Positions 33,084 to 43,884 of a stretch of DNA of 64,000 nucleotides are shown one piece after another. This DNA is from Podarcis raffonei (lineage: Eukaryota; Chordata; Lepidosauria; Squamata; Lacertidae). Numbering within the stretch: position 1 is the first letter of the stretch; every line of letters begins with the position of its first letter. The stretch covers positions 930,001 to 994,000 of the forward strand of contig NC_070604.1 of the NCBI RefSeq assembly GCF_027172205.1, in the 5' to 3' direction. Made by a program: the position numbers and the translations under genes. Under the pieces are notes generated by a model. It was not told the DNA's origin. It did not search any database and was given only the letters and a program-made list of their open reading frames with translations.

Positions 33084-33115
33084 CATGATGGGCGCTGTAG
33101 TCCAACCACGTCTGG
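33082..33115 (-). promoter_or_regulatory. Foldback-repeat half with ZNF143-like motif
   Basis: The minus strand reads GGACTACAGCGCCCATCATG, close to the SBS motif ACTACANNTCCCAGCATG. It also matches the dispersed foldback repeat seen at 21035 and 52326 (TTGTAGTCCAACAACATCTGG), so it is probably a repeat remnant. Confidence 0.45.
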
Positions 33116-33242
33116 GATTCTGCCGCCTTGGTAACGGGTGAAATTCTTTGAAGGCTCTTCTGGGCGGCAGCAGATAAAGATGTCAAACGGGGCAAAAAAG
33201 CTGCCGGCTGACTTTCTGGCTTACATGTAGCAGATCTCACCG

Positions 33243-33400
33243 TTAACTCCCAATTAATATCTGAAGAAGTGTGCATGCACACGAAAGCTTATACCAAGAA
33301 CTAACTTAGTTGGTCTTTAAGGTGCTACTGGAAGGAAAAAAAATTTTTGTTTTGACTATGGCAGACCAACACGGCTACCTTTCTGTATTTGGCAATCTTG
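33243..33400 (+). mobile_element. Penelope-like element 3' end
   Basis: TATCTGAAGAAGTGTGCATG, then AACTTAGTTGGTCTTTAAGG and GTGCTACTGGAAGG, ending ATGGCAGACCAACACGGCTA. The cleanest copy of this terminus in the window. Confidence 0.65.
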
Positions 33401-33655
33401 TCTTCCATCAACACGGTTTTAACAGTGAGTCCGTAAGTGACTGTGGAGGCCAGTTCTGGATCCACATGTCCTTCCACAGTGGGGACATTGGTTTCCGGAC
33501 GGGAGTTGTTCACGGTGAGGATTTGCCAAGCGTGCCTTCCTCTTAGCACGTTTCTCCCTTGCGTCCTGAGTTTGAGTGTCTTCAAAGTCTATGACACCTT
33601 TGGTCAAGGCTGTTCTCCAACTGGAGTGCTCACTGGCTAGTGTTTCCCAATTGAA
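33401..33655 (-). mobile_element. Non-LTR retrotransposon C-terminus with a C2H2-type finger
   Basis: The minus strand reads NWETLASEHSSWR, then REKRAKRKARLANPHREQ and CPHCGRTCGSRTGLHSHLRT. The C-x2-C...H-x3-H end caps the ORF2 of a LINE group also seen at 55530-56470 (FICPTCNKTCLSRISLYSHS). Clade not determined. Confidence 0.7.
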
Positions 33656-35431
33656 TACCCTGGTTCATAAGTGAGGGGCGCTTTCCCTCAGTTCCCTTCT
33701 CTTAGCAATCCCACTACTGAGGTATTTTCAAATAGTACAACAGACCCAGGGGGTCCCCTCCCCCTTGTTACTGGTCTTCTTTGCCAAGAAGAGAGCAATG
33801 CTCCCTGCGCTCCTTCCGGGGCTAGAAAGGGCTTTGTTTAGCCTCCCGTTTGCTAGTAAATCGGACGTAGTGTGTCCCAAAACGAGGCATCTCTGACAAG
33901 TGGGTCATCAAGATGAAAAGTCTGGAAAGCTCTGGCCTAGAAGATCTCTCCCCTCCCGCCTGGAAGGAGACCCCACTTTCGTCTGTCTTCCCCCATCTTC
34001 TTCTCCCTCTCCTGGCTCAGACTCAGCCCTCCAGTTAGTTCTTGTCAGAAGACTTTCCCCAGACCCTCCACCCGCTCTTCCTAGCCAAGCTGCGAGGCTC
34101 CTTCCTCTGGCTAGAGAGAGTCTCCTCCGAGCGGATGTGCCGCTTGGATCAGAGCCAGTTCTCCCTCAGTCAAATCCTCTCCTCATCCCTTTCTCCCATC
34201 TCAGCCAAGCCCTATTTCTCAGCCTGAACCTTGTCTGACCCCTCAAAGCCAACCCTAACTCTCCCCAGAAGCAGCCCTGTTTATTTTCCCTCCAAAAGGG
34301 CTGGCTCCACCCCCTTCTGGCTGGCTGGCTGGGTAGCCAATCAGAGAGAGGCTTCAGCCCTCTGTTGGAATTTCTGAGCCTGGCGCTGCTGTCTGTCACA
34401 CACAACAGCTGCAGCCACAGCTAGAACCATCCCTTCAGTTTTCAAAATGCAAACTAGATTTACCGTAGGATTCTTTCGCACTGCTGAGGCATTGCTCATC
34501 CATAACCAGCTGGAAGTAGAATTACAGTTATGCTTCCACACAAAATCTATAATAAAATCCATAAAACACCACTGGCAAGATAACATAAGCCCCATTTAGG
34601 TTTAAACCAATCCTGATTTAAAATAAAGGGCAATATATAAGGCACTACACATTGCACATTTCATCTGAAGTTGTGTAGTTGGCTTCCTGGGCAACTTGCT
34701 GGCTTCCAAAAACGAGTAAACATTGCTACTAAAAGCATGTCTAAGCAAGTATCTGAAGTTCCTAAAAGGTACAGCATCACCTGATGTTACATGGGGGGGT
34801 GTACTTGCCTTCTGTCGCTTGCAGATTTTAACCACATGAAGCATCTTTGGGATAAGACCTTCCTTTGTCTCTACAAGGCAAGGCAGTTGAGGAAACCACT
34901 GCCATAAAAGTTTAAACTCGGGGCTAAGAGTCCCAGAACCATAAAACTACATAGCTTGGGCAAAATATTTACATGTGTGCTTAAAACCACAGAGGGCAAA
35001 CAACGAGCTACAATCTTAAACTGGGGGGGGGGGGGAAATCTCATAATTGCACAGATAATCTAAACTGACTGCATTTACACCCATCCATTCATCATTTTAT
35101 TCCTTAGCCGCCTTTCAGTAGTTAAAACCATATGAAAAAACACATAATTACAAGCACAAAAATGTAATGTAATAATAAACAATAAAACATCAGACGCTGC
35201 AAAATCATAATTCTTGTTATAAATACCCTGTTAGTGATAACATGAATATGCAAAGAGTTTTCCCCTCCGCCCCCATGAAGTAGACAGCAGATTTTCTCCA
35301 AGTGGTGCATGTATCCTGCAGCTTAAGTATGTTAGTTATGTTTGGGCCACCTTAAGCACTGAGGTAGTCGTCTGTTCCCCATCCAACTCCAACCTTCATT
35401 TCCCTCTATAAATGATACTGTTCTAAACATG
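33656..35431. other. Intron 1 of the FAM228-like gene, mostly unassigned
   Basis: No exon found. Scattered low-complexity tracts occur (a G run near 35024). Frames in 33,900-34,400 lack motifs. Confidence 0.4.
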
Positions 35432-35560
35432 GATGGAGAACCCTTGGCCCTCCAGATCTTCATGGCCTTCAGTTCCCAGCAGGCCTCATCAGCATAGCCA
35501 GTAGTGAGACATGTAGTCCCAGCAACTCTTTGGAGGGCCACAGGTTCCCCATCCCTGTTC
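35432..35560. mobile_element. Foldback MITE, diverged
   Basis: GGAGAACCCTTGGCCCTCCA at the left and TGGAGGGCCACAGGTTCCCC at the right are inverted, with GTAGTCCCAGCAACTCTTTG inside. It is a relative of the repeat at 52326. Confidence 0.5.
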
Positions 35561-35817
35561 TAGAATGGGCAGTTCAGCAAGAGGTAGGGATCACACCTGA
35601 TTATTTAGTTATGAGGATTCCCCCATTACTTTTAGCAGTTGACATCTGAGAAGAACCTGAACTTTATAAAGAACATTTTTTATAGGCTTCTAAACACACT
35701 GGCATTTCTACAAATGGCAGTTCTAGTTGGTTGGTCGTGGTAGGGTGGGGAAAGCCATCTATGCAGAAAGTTTTCATTGTTTATGCTTGCTTTAATGCGT
35801 TTGCTTGTTTTTTCTAG

Positions 35818-35928
35818 ACTGATTCAGCAACATCTTTAGATAGTGACAGCTCAGGAGAAGACTGGCTTATAAAAGTTTGCTGTCCAAAAGCCCGGCATCG
35901 ATATCGTAGATACGCCCAAGCAAAAAAG
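35818..35928 (+). CDS. FAM228-family gene, exon 2
   Basis: After acceptor TTTTTTCTAG it reads TDSATSLDSDSSGEDWLIKV then CCPKARHRYRRYAQAKK, 37 codons in phase 0. The donor is AAG|GTCGAT, a little weak. The module E-D-W-L-I-K followed by C-P-x-A recurs in exon 4. Confidence 0.72.
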
Positions 35929-36783
35929 GTCGATATTTTAGTAACCTGACTTTAATGTATCTAAGACTTGAGAAGAGGACAGCAATGTGTATGAACCTTT
36001 GTGACACAACAGTTCTCAGTGTGCAATCTGGATAATTGGGTATTGTGTTGATTTAGTAAAGAACTACATAATTGCTCGAATTCTGCCTCTATATTTAGAT
36101 TTTGCTTTTAAAAATTAGTCAAATTCATGTGTCACATATACTCAAAATGCAGTGGGGATAAACTCATTCCCTCTTGCTCTAAACTCCTCCTCGATCCAGT
36201 TGACCACTGCAACTTGGACATAACAAGTAGTAGTGCTTATGCATATGCAGTTCAAAGTATAGCATATTAAGTACTTTTAAACAACAACACTGAATATTTC
36301 AAAATAAATTTAATGTGATACATGAAAATGTAGGAGACACCATGAAATTCCCATGTCATACGAACATAAGATTGCTGGATCTGGCCAGTCAGATGTCTGT
36401 GGGAAACCTGCAAGCAGCACATGGGCATGTGAGCACTTCCCTCTCCTGAGAGCTTTTCTAAAGACTTCCTACTCGTAGAATTTAGCTCCTGAGTTAAAAG
36501 TTTTTTTCTAGATTTGGGTCTTAGCACACAATGCCCTTACTGCACCCTTACTATTCTGCCTCACTGTTTATTTTAATAAACTTATTAACTTAAGGGGCTC
36601 TACTTACCCTCTTCTTGCACATCTGCTTAATTCGCCTGGACGCTGTGTCAGCTGGGGCTTCCTGTATCTTGTGAGCATAAAGTAGTAAGGGCTGTGCCAC
36701 GTCAGATGCACACACACAATATCACCAAGCATATAGTATGATTTTTAAAAAACAGATAGTTTGATTTTTTTTAAGCATCTGAT

Positions 36784-36786
<3 letters not shown>

Positions 36787-36827
<41 letters not shown>

Positions 36828-38040
36828 TTTTTATTTATACCCCACCCTCCCCAGCCAAGGCCGGGCTCAGAGCGGCTTACAAGCAATAATAAAAACAAGT
36901 TGAATGATTACAACTTAAAAACAAAATTAAAATACAACATTAAAATATTGAAACATTAAAATATTAAAATGTAGCCTCATCGCAGGAGGAGAAGGAAAGG
37001 AAAAAAGAAAGAGAGGGAGGGAATCAAATTGGCTCCAAGTCAAAGGCCAGACGGAACAACTCTGTCTTACAGGCCCTGCGGAAAGAAATCAGATCCTGCA
37101 GGGCCCTGGTCTCATGAGGCAGAGCATTCCACCAGGCCGGAGCCAGAGTTGAAAAGGCCCTGGCTCTGGTTGAAGCCAATCTAACTTCCTTAGGGCCTGG
37201 GACCACTAGGGTGTTGCTATTTATGGACCTTGAGGCTCTCCGTGGGGCATACCGGGAGAGGCGGTCCCGTAGGTACGAGGGTCCTAGGCCGTGAAGGGCT
37301 TTAAAGGTCAAAAGCTGCACCTTAAATCTGACCCTGAACTCTACCGGGAGCCAGTGCAGTTTGAAAAGCACCGGGTTTGAAATACTCCCATGGCAGAGAC
37401 CCCGTGAGGAGCCTCGCTGCAGCATTCTGCACCCTCTGGAGTTTCTGGGACAGCTTCAAGGGCAGCCCCGCGTAGAGCGAATTACAGTAGTCAAGCCTGG
37501 AGATGACCGTCACATGGATCACTGTGGCCAGGTCAGGGCGGGAAAGGTAAGGGACCAACTGCTTGATGCGGCGAAGGTGGAAAAATATCGCCTTGGCTGT
37601 TGCTGTAACTTGCGCCTCCATGGAAAGGGAGGCGTCAAGGATTACACCCAAACTCTTAACGGAAGGCAATGGCACTAATTGGGCCCCCGCAAGAGAAGGG
37701 AGTTGGTCCCTCATCCCCATGCCATCCCGACCCAGCCATAGGACCTCTGTCTTCGAAGGATTTAGTTTCAATCGGCCTCCATGAAACCATCCAGCCACAG
37801 CTTCCAAGCATCTGGTCAGTGTGTTCGGGGCTGAGTCGGTGTGGCCATCCATCAGCAGATAGAGCTGAGTGTCATCAGCATATTGGTGACAGCCCAGCCC
37901 AAAGCTCCGGATAATCTGGGCAAAGGGGCGCATATAGATGTTAAAAAGCATCGGGGAGAGAATTGCGCCCTGCGGCACTCCACACACCAAGGAATGGCGC
38001 GACGACATTTCCCTCCCTAGTGGAAAGACAATTTTTCTAG
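36787..38040 (-). mobile_element. L2 LINE, 5'-truncated, frameshifted
   Basis: The minus strand reads GVPQGAILSPMLFNIYM, QYADDTQLYL (YADD catalytic motif), LNPSKTEVLWLG, VISRLDYCNSLYAGLPLKLS and ARLLTGSLPWE. After a frameshift near 37400 it continues HWLPVEFRVRFKVQLLTFKA and GPSYLRDRLSRYAPRRAS. The 3' tail (complement of TTATACCCCACCCTCCCCAG) ends in an AAT microsatellite at 36787-36826. Intron 2 of the FAM228-like gene. Confidence 0.9.
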
Positions 38041-38577
38041 TCTGATTTTTTAAAAATTCCTACTCCCAACCCTCACTTTATTTTCCTCAGTGCTTGGTTG
38101 TCCTGTGAAGGTGAAAAATATTGGCATTTTTTCCAAGCCAATTAAATCATCTTTTTAATGACTGAAATAAACTAAGTTTATACTCTTGGGGCAACATGCG
38201 ATGATATACAGTATGTCCATTTGTTCAATGGAAATTGGCTTGTGCAACATGATTTTCAGTTTCTCTTCTGCATCTAGCCCCCTTGCATGCTAGAGGAACG
38301 TTTGAGGGGGTTGGGAGGGTGCAAGAGGGATGAGAGGAAAGAGAAACCCCCTTGTGTGAGCATACACTTGCATTACATTGGCTCTCACCCTTTTTTAAGA
38401 AACACACTTGTTTTGAGGAAACTGGGAAATCCCTTGGAACTTAAAGCTCATCAGCTTATTGCTGTGAGACCTTTCCTGCTCACTCTTAAGTCAGAAGGAT
38501 GTGACAATGAGACATACTCTCAAGTAAGCCTTAGATGGTTTTTTTACTTTAAATTTATCCAGCAATTATCATTACAG

Positions 38578-38661
38578 CCTACAAAGACTGGATTCTCGCA
38601 TTTGGATAAAGAAGAGGATTTTATAGCGCTTACAGAATGGATGCCTATTACACCTTACCAG
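38578..38661 (+). CDS. FAM228-family gene, exon 3
   Basis: After acceptor ATTACAG it reads PTKTGFSHLDKEEDFIALTE then WMPITPYQ up to donor CAG|GTACAG, 28 codons in phase 0. The D-x-E-E-D...W pattern loosely echoes the modules of exons 2, 4 and 5. Confidence 0.7.
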
Positions 38662-38974
38662 GTACAGAAGGTCAAATGTTTTCTTGAAGAAATGCAATAA
38701 AGCTGATGCATTCTGAATTCCAGACACAACTGATTCTTAATTTTTGGTGGATATGATGGAGGTAACAGTGCATCAGTTCATAAGAGCCTTCTTCTGTTTG
38801 CTTTTCCTTTCTTTCACAGTATTTAAGATTTGTGTTATATATGTCGCCACAATGCTTCTAAAATTTTCAAAAATGCTATCCCTTCTTAAAGACAAGCTGT
38901 GTCTGACTTGGGAGGGGGATTTCAGAGAGCACTGTTACTTAGTTTCCTACTGATCCCATGAAGCAATCCTCTGT

Positions 38975-39055
38975 ATCTTGTTTTATGTTGTGTACCGCCC
39001 TGAGATCTATGGATGATGGGAGGTATACAAATTTAATAAACAACAATAACATTAA
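38975..39055 (+). mobile_element. L2-like LINE 3' tail
   Basis: TTTTATGTTGTGTACCGCCC, then TGAGATCTATGGATGATGGG and AGGTATACAAATTTAATAAA. Confidence 0.55.
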
Positions 39056-39167
39056 AGAGACAGAATGTAGAACAGGATGTGCCACAAAACTTCATCTGCC
39101 CAGGAAATAGCATATGGATATGTATTGTCTTTGTGCACCTTTGGGTGGAAAATCAGCCAACACATTT

Positions 39168-39405
39168 TACAGTGGTACTTCTGGATGTGAATGGGATCCG
39201 TTCCGGAGCCCCGTTCGCATCCAGAAGCGAACGCAACCCGCAGGTCGCAATTCACCGCTTCCGTGCATGCACGTGACATCATTTTGACCGTCTGCGTATG
39301 TGCAAGCAGCAAAACCTTGAAGTAACACACTCCGTTACTTTTGGGTCGCCGCAGCGCACAACCCGTAAATACTTATTCCGAAGCTACTTCAACCCGAGGT
39401 ATGAC
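39168..39405. mobile_element. Tc1/mariner-type MITE, copy 1
   Basis: It starts TACAGTGGTACTTCTGGATG and ends near CAACCCGAGGTATGAC; TA at the left end. More diverged inside than its neighbours. Confidence 0.6.
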
Positions 39406-39406
39406 C

Positions 39407-39674
39407 CAGTGGTACCTTGGGTTACATACACTTCAGGTTACAGATGCTTCAGGTTACAGATGCTTCAGGTTACAGACTCCGCTAACCCAGAAATAGTACC
39501 TTGGGTTAAGAACTTTGCTTCAGGATGAGAACAGAAATTATGCGGCAGTAGCGCAGCGGGAGCGGCAGGTGCCATTAGCTAAAGTGGTAAAGTGGTAACT
39601 CAGGTTAAGAACAGTTTCATGTTAAGAATGGACCTCCTGAACGAATTAAGTACGTAGCCAGAGGTACCACTGTA
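39407..39674. mobile_element. Tc1/mariner-type MITE, copy 2
   Basis: It starts CAGTGGTACCTTGGGTTACA and ends CAGAGGTACCACTGTA. Inside, a short unit CTTCAGGTTACAGATG is repeated in tandem. It directly abuts copy 1. Confidence 0.7.
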
Positions 39675-40080
39675 AACTAAACTGGCAATTGAAGATAGAT
39701 CACAAGAAGGAGCTGGATACTGTTAAAAAATAATCTATCTACTAATTTGTTAAATATTCTTTATCTCCTGTTGAGTGAAGGGAAACAGATACAAGTTAAA
39801 CAAATGAATTTTCAGAAATCTGTTGTGGCTAAGGCTGGTGACAGATGGATGCTAGTGTTTTTAGAGTTGATGATTTGGAAATGAATTATGGTTTGTTGGT
39901 TGTTTATACATTTAACTTTCAACTCAACAAATAGGTTTTACAGGTTTTGTGTTGATTACAAAATTTGGAACATCTGTATGAAAGTGTTATAAGTGAGGCA
40001 AATTAAACATGGGAAGCTGTAATTCTTTCCACCCACTTTCAGCTCCCTTAAGGACTATTTATTTATATGTTTAAAACATA

Positions 40081-40299
40081 TACAGTGGTACCTCGGGTTA
40101 CAGACGCTTCAGGTTACAGACTCCATTAACCCAGAAATGGTACCTCGGGTTAAGAACTTTGCTTCAGGATGAGAACAGAAATTGCGCGGCGGCAGCGGGA
40201 GGCCCCATTAGCTAAAGTGGTGCTTCAGGTTAAGAACAGTTTCAGGTTAAGAATGGACCTCCGGAACGAATTCAGTTCTTAACCCGAGGTACCATTGTA
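40081..40299. mobile_element. Tc1/mariner-type MITE, copy 3
   Basis: Terminal inverted repeats TACAGTGGTACCTCGGGTTA and AACCCGAGGTACCATTGTA with TA at each end, 219 bp, no coding capacity. Confidence 0.8.
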
Positions 40300-40382
40300 T
40301 TAGCCATTCTTTGGTTGTAACTCCCAGAGAATCTAAAAAAAAAAAAAAAGCATAAAAATTGAGATGTGGTAATGCAATCATT

Positions 40383-40596
40383 TACAGTGGTACCTCGGGT
40401 TACAAACTTAATTTGTTCTGGAAGTCCGTTCTTAACCCGAAGCATACATATGTAGGCCTCCCGCGGCCCCAGAAGCAGATTGCATTCGTATCCTGGGGCA
40501 AACTTCGCAACCTGGGACATTTACTTCTGGGTTTGTGGAATTCGTAACCCGAAGCGTTCGTAAGCAGCACTGTTCGTAACCCGAGGTACCACTGTA
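40383..40596. mobile_element. Tc1/mariner-type MITE, copy 4
   Basis: Terminal inverted repeats TACAGTGGTACCTCGGGTTA and GTAACCCGAGGTACCACTGTA (shown in part) with TA ends, 214 bp. The interior differs from copy 3, so it is a separate subfamily. Confidence 0.8.
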
Positions 40597-40802
40597 CAGC
40601 TATTTAAATCTTAGTGTGATAGCTACATAGAAACACTGTTAAACTAGTTTCTTATGTATCATTAAAGATGTATTGCATGTTTGTGCTGTAATTGGCCTGT
40701 TTCATAGTTTCTCAGAACTATAGCAGAAGACAAGAATTTTGGGAAGCACTGTATGTGTGCATTGTACTTCTAAGATACAGCACTTAATATTTCCATAACA
40801 CT

Positions 40803-42470
40803 AGAATCATAGAATCATAGAATCATAGAGTTGGAAGAGACCACAAGGGCCATCGAGTCCAACCCCCTGCCAAGCAGGAAACACCATCAGAGCACTCCTG
40901 ACATATGGTTGTCAAGCCTCTGCTTAAAGACCTCCAAAGGAGACTCCACCACACTCCTTGGCAGCAAATTCCACTGTCGAACAGCTCTTACTGTCAGGAA
41001 GTTCTTCCTAATGTTTAGGTGGAATCTTCTTTCTTGTAGTTTGGATCCATTGCTCCGTGTCCGCTTCTCTGGAGCAGCAGAAAACAACCTTTCTCCCTCC
41101 TCTATGTGACATCCTTTTATATATTTGAACATGGCTATCATATTAACCTCCTCTTCTCCAGGCTAAACATGCCCAGCTCCCTTAGCCGTTCCTCATAAGG
41201 CATCGTTTCCAGGCCTTTGACCATTTTGGTTGCCCTCCTCTGGACACGTTCCAGTTTGTCAGTGTCCTTCTTGAACTGTGGTGCCCAGAACTGGACACAG
41301 TACTCCAGGTGAGGTCTGACCAGAGCAGAATACAGTGGCACTATTACTTCCCTTGATCTAGATGCTATACTCCTATTGATGCAGCCCAGAATTGCATTGG
41401 CTTTTTTAGCTGCCGCGTCACACTGTTGGCTCATGTCTAGTTTGTGGTCAACCAAGACTCCTAGATCCTTTTCACATGTAGTGCTCTCAAGCCAGGTGTC
41501 ACCTATCTTGTATTTGTGCCTCTCTTTTTTTTTGCCCAAGTGCAATACTTTACATTTCTCCCTGTTAAAATTCATCTTGTTTGTTTTGGCCCAGTTCTCT
41601 AATCTGTCAAGGTCGTTTTGAAGTGTGATCCTGTCCTCTGGGGTGTTAGCCACCCCTCCCAGTTTGGTGTCATCTGCAAATTTGATCAGGATGCCCTTGA
41701 GTCCATCATCCAAGTCGTTGATAAAGATGTTGAATAAGACCGGGCCCAAGACAGAACCCTGTGGCACCCCACTAGTCACTCTTCTCCAGGATGAAGAGGA
41801 ACCATTGATGAGCACCCTTTGGGTTCGGTCAGTCAGCCAGTTACAAATCCACTGAGTGGTAGCATAGTCAAGACCACATTTTACCAGCTTCTTTACAAGA
41901 ATATCATGGGGCACCTTGTCAGATGCCTTGCTGAAATCAAGGTAGGCTACATCCACTGCGTTCCCTTCATCTACCAGGCTTGTAATTCTGTCAAAAAACG
42001 AGATCAGGTTAGTCTGACATGACTTATTTTTCAGACATCCATGCTGACTATTGGTGATCACAGCATTCCTTTCTAGGTGCTCACAGACTGTTTGCTTAAT
42101 GGTCTGCTCCAGAATCTTCCCTGGTATTGATGTCAGACTGACTGGGTGGTAATTATTTGGGTCCTCTCTTTTCCCCTTTTTGAAAATAGGGACAACATTT
42201 GCCCTCCTCCAGTCTGCCGGGACTTCGCCTGTTCTCCAGGAATTCTCAAAGATGACTGCCAGTGGTTCTGAGATCACATCTGCCAGTTCTTTTAATACTC
42301 TTGGATGCAGTTCATCTGGTCCTGGAGACTTGAATACATCTAGACTAGCCAAGTATTCTTGTACTATCTCCTTAGTTATTCTTGACTATGTCAAGTACAT
42401 TCTGCTTAGTCACCTTATCTAATTTCTGCATATCCATTGCTGTTATGCCATGTTCTTTCAGGTAGAAAGA
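40803..42470 (-). mobile_element. CR1 LINE, 5'-truncated, nearly open
   Basis: One frame of 404 codons reads [50 protein letters not shown] (FADD catalytic motif) and [20 protein letters not shown]. After one frameshift near 41140 it continues [20 protein letters not shown] to DNHMSGVL. The 3' end is the CR1 octamer-type repeat, here ATAGAATCATAGAATCATAG at 40806 on the plus strand. There is a second break near 42370. It lies in intron 3 of the FAM228-like gene. Confidence 0.93.
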
Positions 42471-42807
42471 ACTTCTAGGGAATAAAGAAAAACATCTCAA
42501 AGAATTGAATAAGTTGGAATTGAGGACTGATGTCACAGTCCTATGACCTAACTTTGGAACACTTATTGTCTATTGTAGAGAAGTTCTGTTGTACTAAGTA
42601 CTGGTTCCCCATTCTACTCAGTAGCCTACAAGATACATATACTTTTAGAGGGAGTTATTAGAAAGTTGACGTCTGGCTTGACAAGCTGTGATCTGGAGCT
42701 GTTGAGAGGAGCCAGTATATTCTTTAAAGGCCTCTGAATATTTTTGTTTGTTAAGACTAGTGGGCTCTTTTTTCCCCCCATTTGCTAATTCAACAATCTC
42801 ATACTAG

Positions 42808-42912
42808 GTCTATCCTGGAGTGCCAAGGCAGGAAAGTACAGACTTGGAGTGGCTCATAAGACTTCGCTGTCCAAGGGCCCAAATGGAGCAGATGAGGGCG
42901 GAACGAAAGCAA
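42808..42912 (+). CDS. FAM228-family gene, exon 4
   Basis: After acceptor ATACTAG it reads VYPGVPRQESTDLEWLIRLR then CPRAQMEQMRAERKQ up to donor CAA|GTGAGT, 35 codons in phase 0. L-E-W-L-I-R-L-R-C-P-R-A parallels D-W-L-I-K-V-C-C-P-K-A of exon 2. Confidence 0.75.
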
Positions 42913-43139
42913 GTGAGTGACTAGGTGCTTAATGTGGGACTATATCCACTACTTTGGCAGTGTACTATCACAAAATATGTAGTGCTAGCAGTGCAAAACA
43001 GTTAAAGCAGCATTTCATTTTGATTTAATTAAGTTTCTTAAAAAAATGATAAATCTAAAACTCCCATTGTGAGGTCAACTGATCTAAACATAAGTAGCCA
43101 AATTCCTTAGCTAGACATTGATTCTTTACATTTCAAAAG

Positions 43140-43365
43140 AGCCAATGGGGGCTAGAGGGATGGACTAGGACCAGGGAAAGCAGGATTTGAATCCCCACTC
43201 CGCCCCAAAGATCACTGGGTGACCGTGGGCCACTCACAGTCTTTCAGTCTAGCCTACCTCACAGGGTCACTGTGAGGATGAAATGGAGAGGGGAGGGGAA
43301 AGTGTGCGCACCACTTTGAGGTCCTTTGAGAAAAGGTGGGATATAAATAATCTGGGGAAATTTTC
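43140..43365 (+). mobile_element. tRNA SINE with L2-type tail
   Basis: B box-like GGATTTGAATCCCC, then GGGTGACCGTGGGCCACTCA, CCTACCTCACAGGGTCACTG and the L2-like end GAGAAAAGGTGGGATATAAA. Confidence 0.55.
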
Positions 43366-43509
43366 CTTACCCTGCTCAGAAGGGTGATCTTCATATTTAC
43401 AAGCAGGCATAACACAATGGCTAATGAACTTCTTTGGGAAATTTCCAGATGAAAAGTTGTATATAAGTACTTGAAATAAATAAGAAAGATAATGTACTGC
43501 GCTAAGCAC

Positions 43510-43680
43510 TTGTGTCCTGGCTTTGAATGTTACCTCTGCCATGACTGCAATACATGGCCTTGGACAAGCTTTTCTCTCTCAGCCTCAGACCCCCATTGGC
43601 CACAGGGGGACAACAGTGATTGCAATAAATTATAACATATTCAAAGTACTGTACAAATGCTGAGCATTGTTATTGAGGTG
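43510..43680 (+). mobile_element. MIR-like SINE, old
   Basis: CTTGGACAAGCTTTTCTCTC and CAGCCTCAGACCCCCATTGG, followed by a stretch like the MIR core and tail (CAAAGTACTGTACAAATGCT). Confidence 0.45.
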
Positions 43681-43884
43681 CATGCTTTTCCTGTTAATGG
43701 ACTGTCAGCTCCATCGGTGGAAAAGCTAAGGCAGTTATATATTGAAGGCAATTTATATAATTACTCATCATGTCGAAAAAGAGTTCTGTTTAGTTTCCAA
43801 ATGTTTGTAGTAGCAGAGCAATGCACAATATTTTATTTATTCACAATGTTTATGTGGTTACTTTGGAGGGCATACAGTAGTCTT

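Larger units (their letters stand above)
32150..33090 (+). promoter_or_regulatory. CpG island promoter of the FAM228-like gene
   Basis: CpG-dense, starting just upstream of exon 1. A perfect 12-bp inverted pair AGCCAATCGCTG (32294-32305) and CAGCGATTGGCT (32343-32354) contains two CCAAT boxes; a third (ATTGG) is at 32379-32383. ATCGCCATGGCTAC at 32403-32416 resembles an RFX X-box. No TATA box. Transcription probably starts near 32,380-32,450. Confidence 0.6.

Noticed and set aside
32217-33282. Long minus-strand frames (193-289 codons) in the second CpG island
   Set aside because: Same explanation: GC-rich DNA with few stops, no domains, and overlapping a SINE and the FAM228-like first exon.
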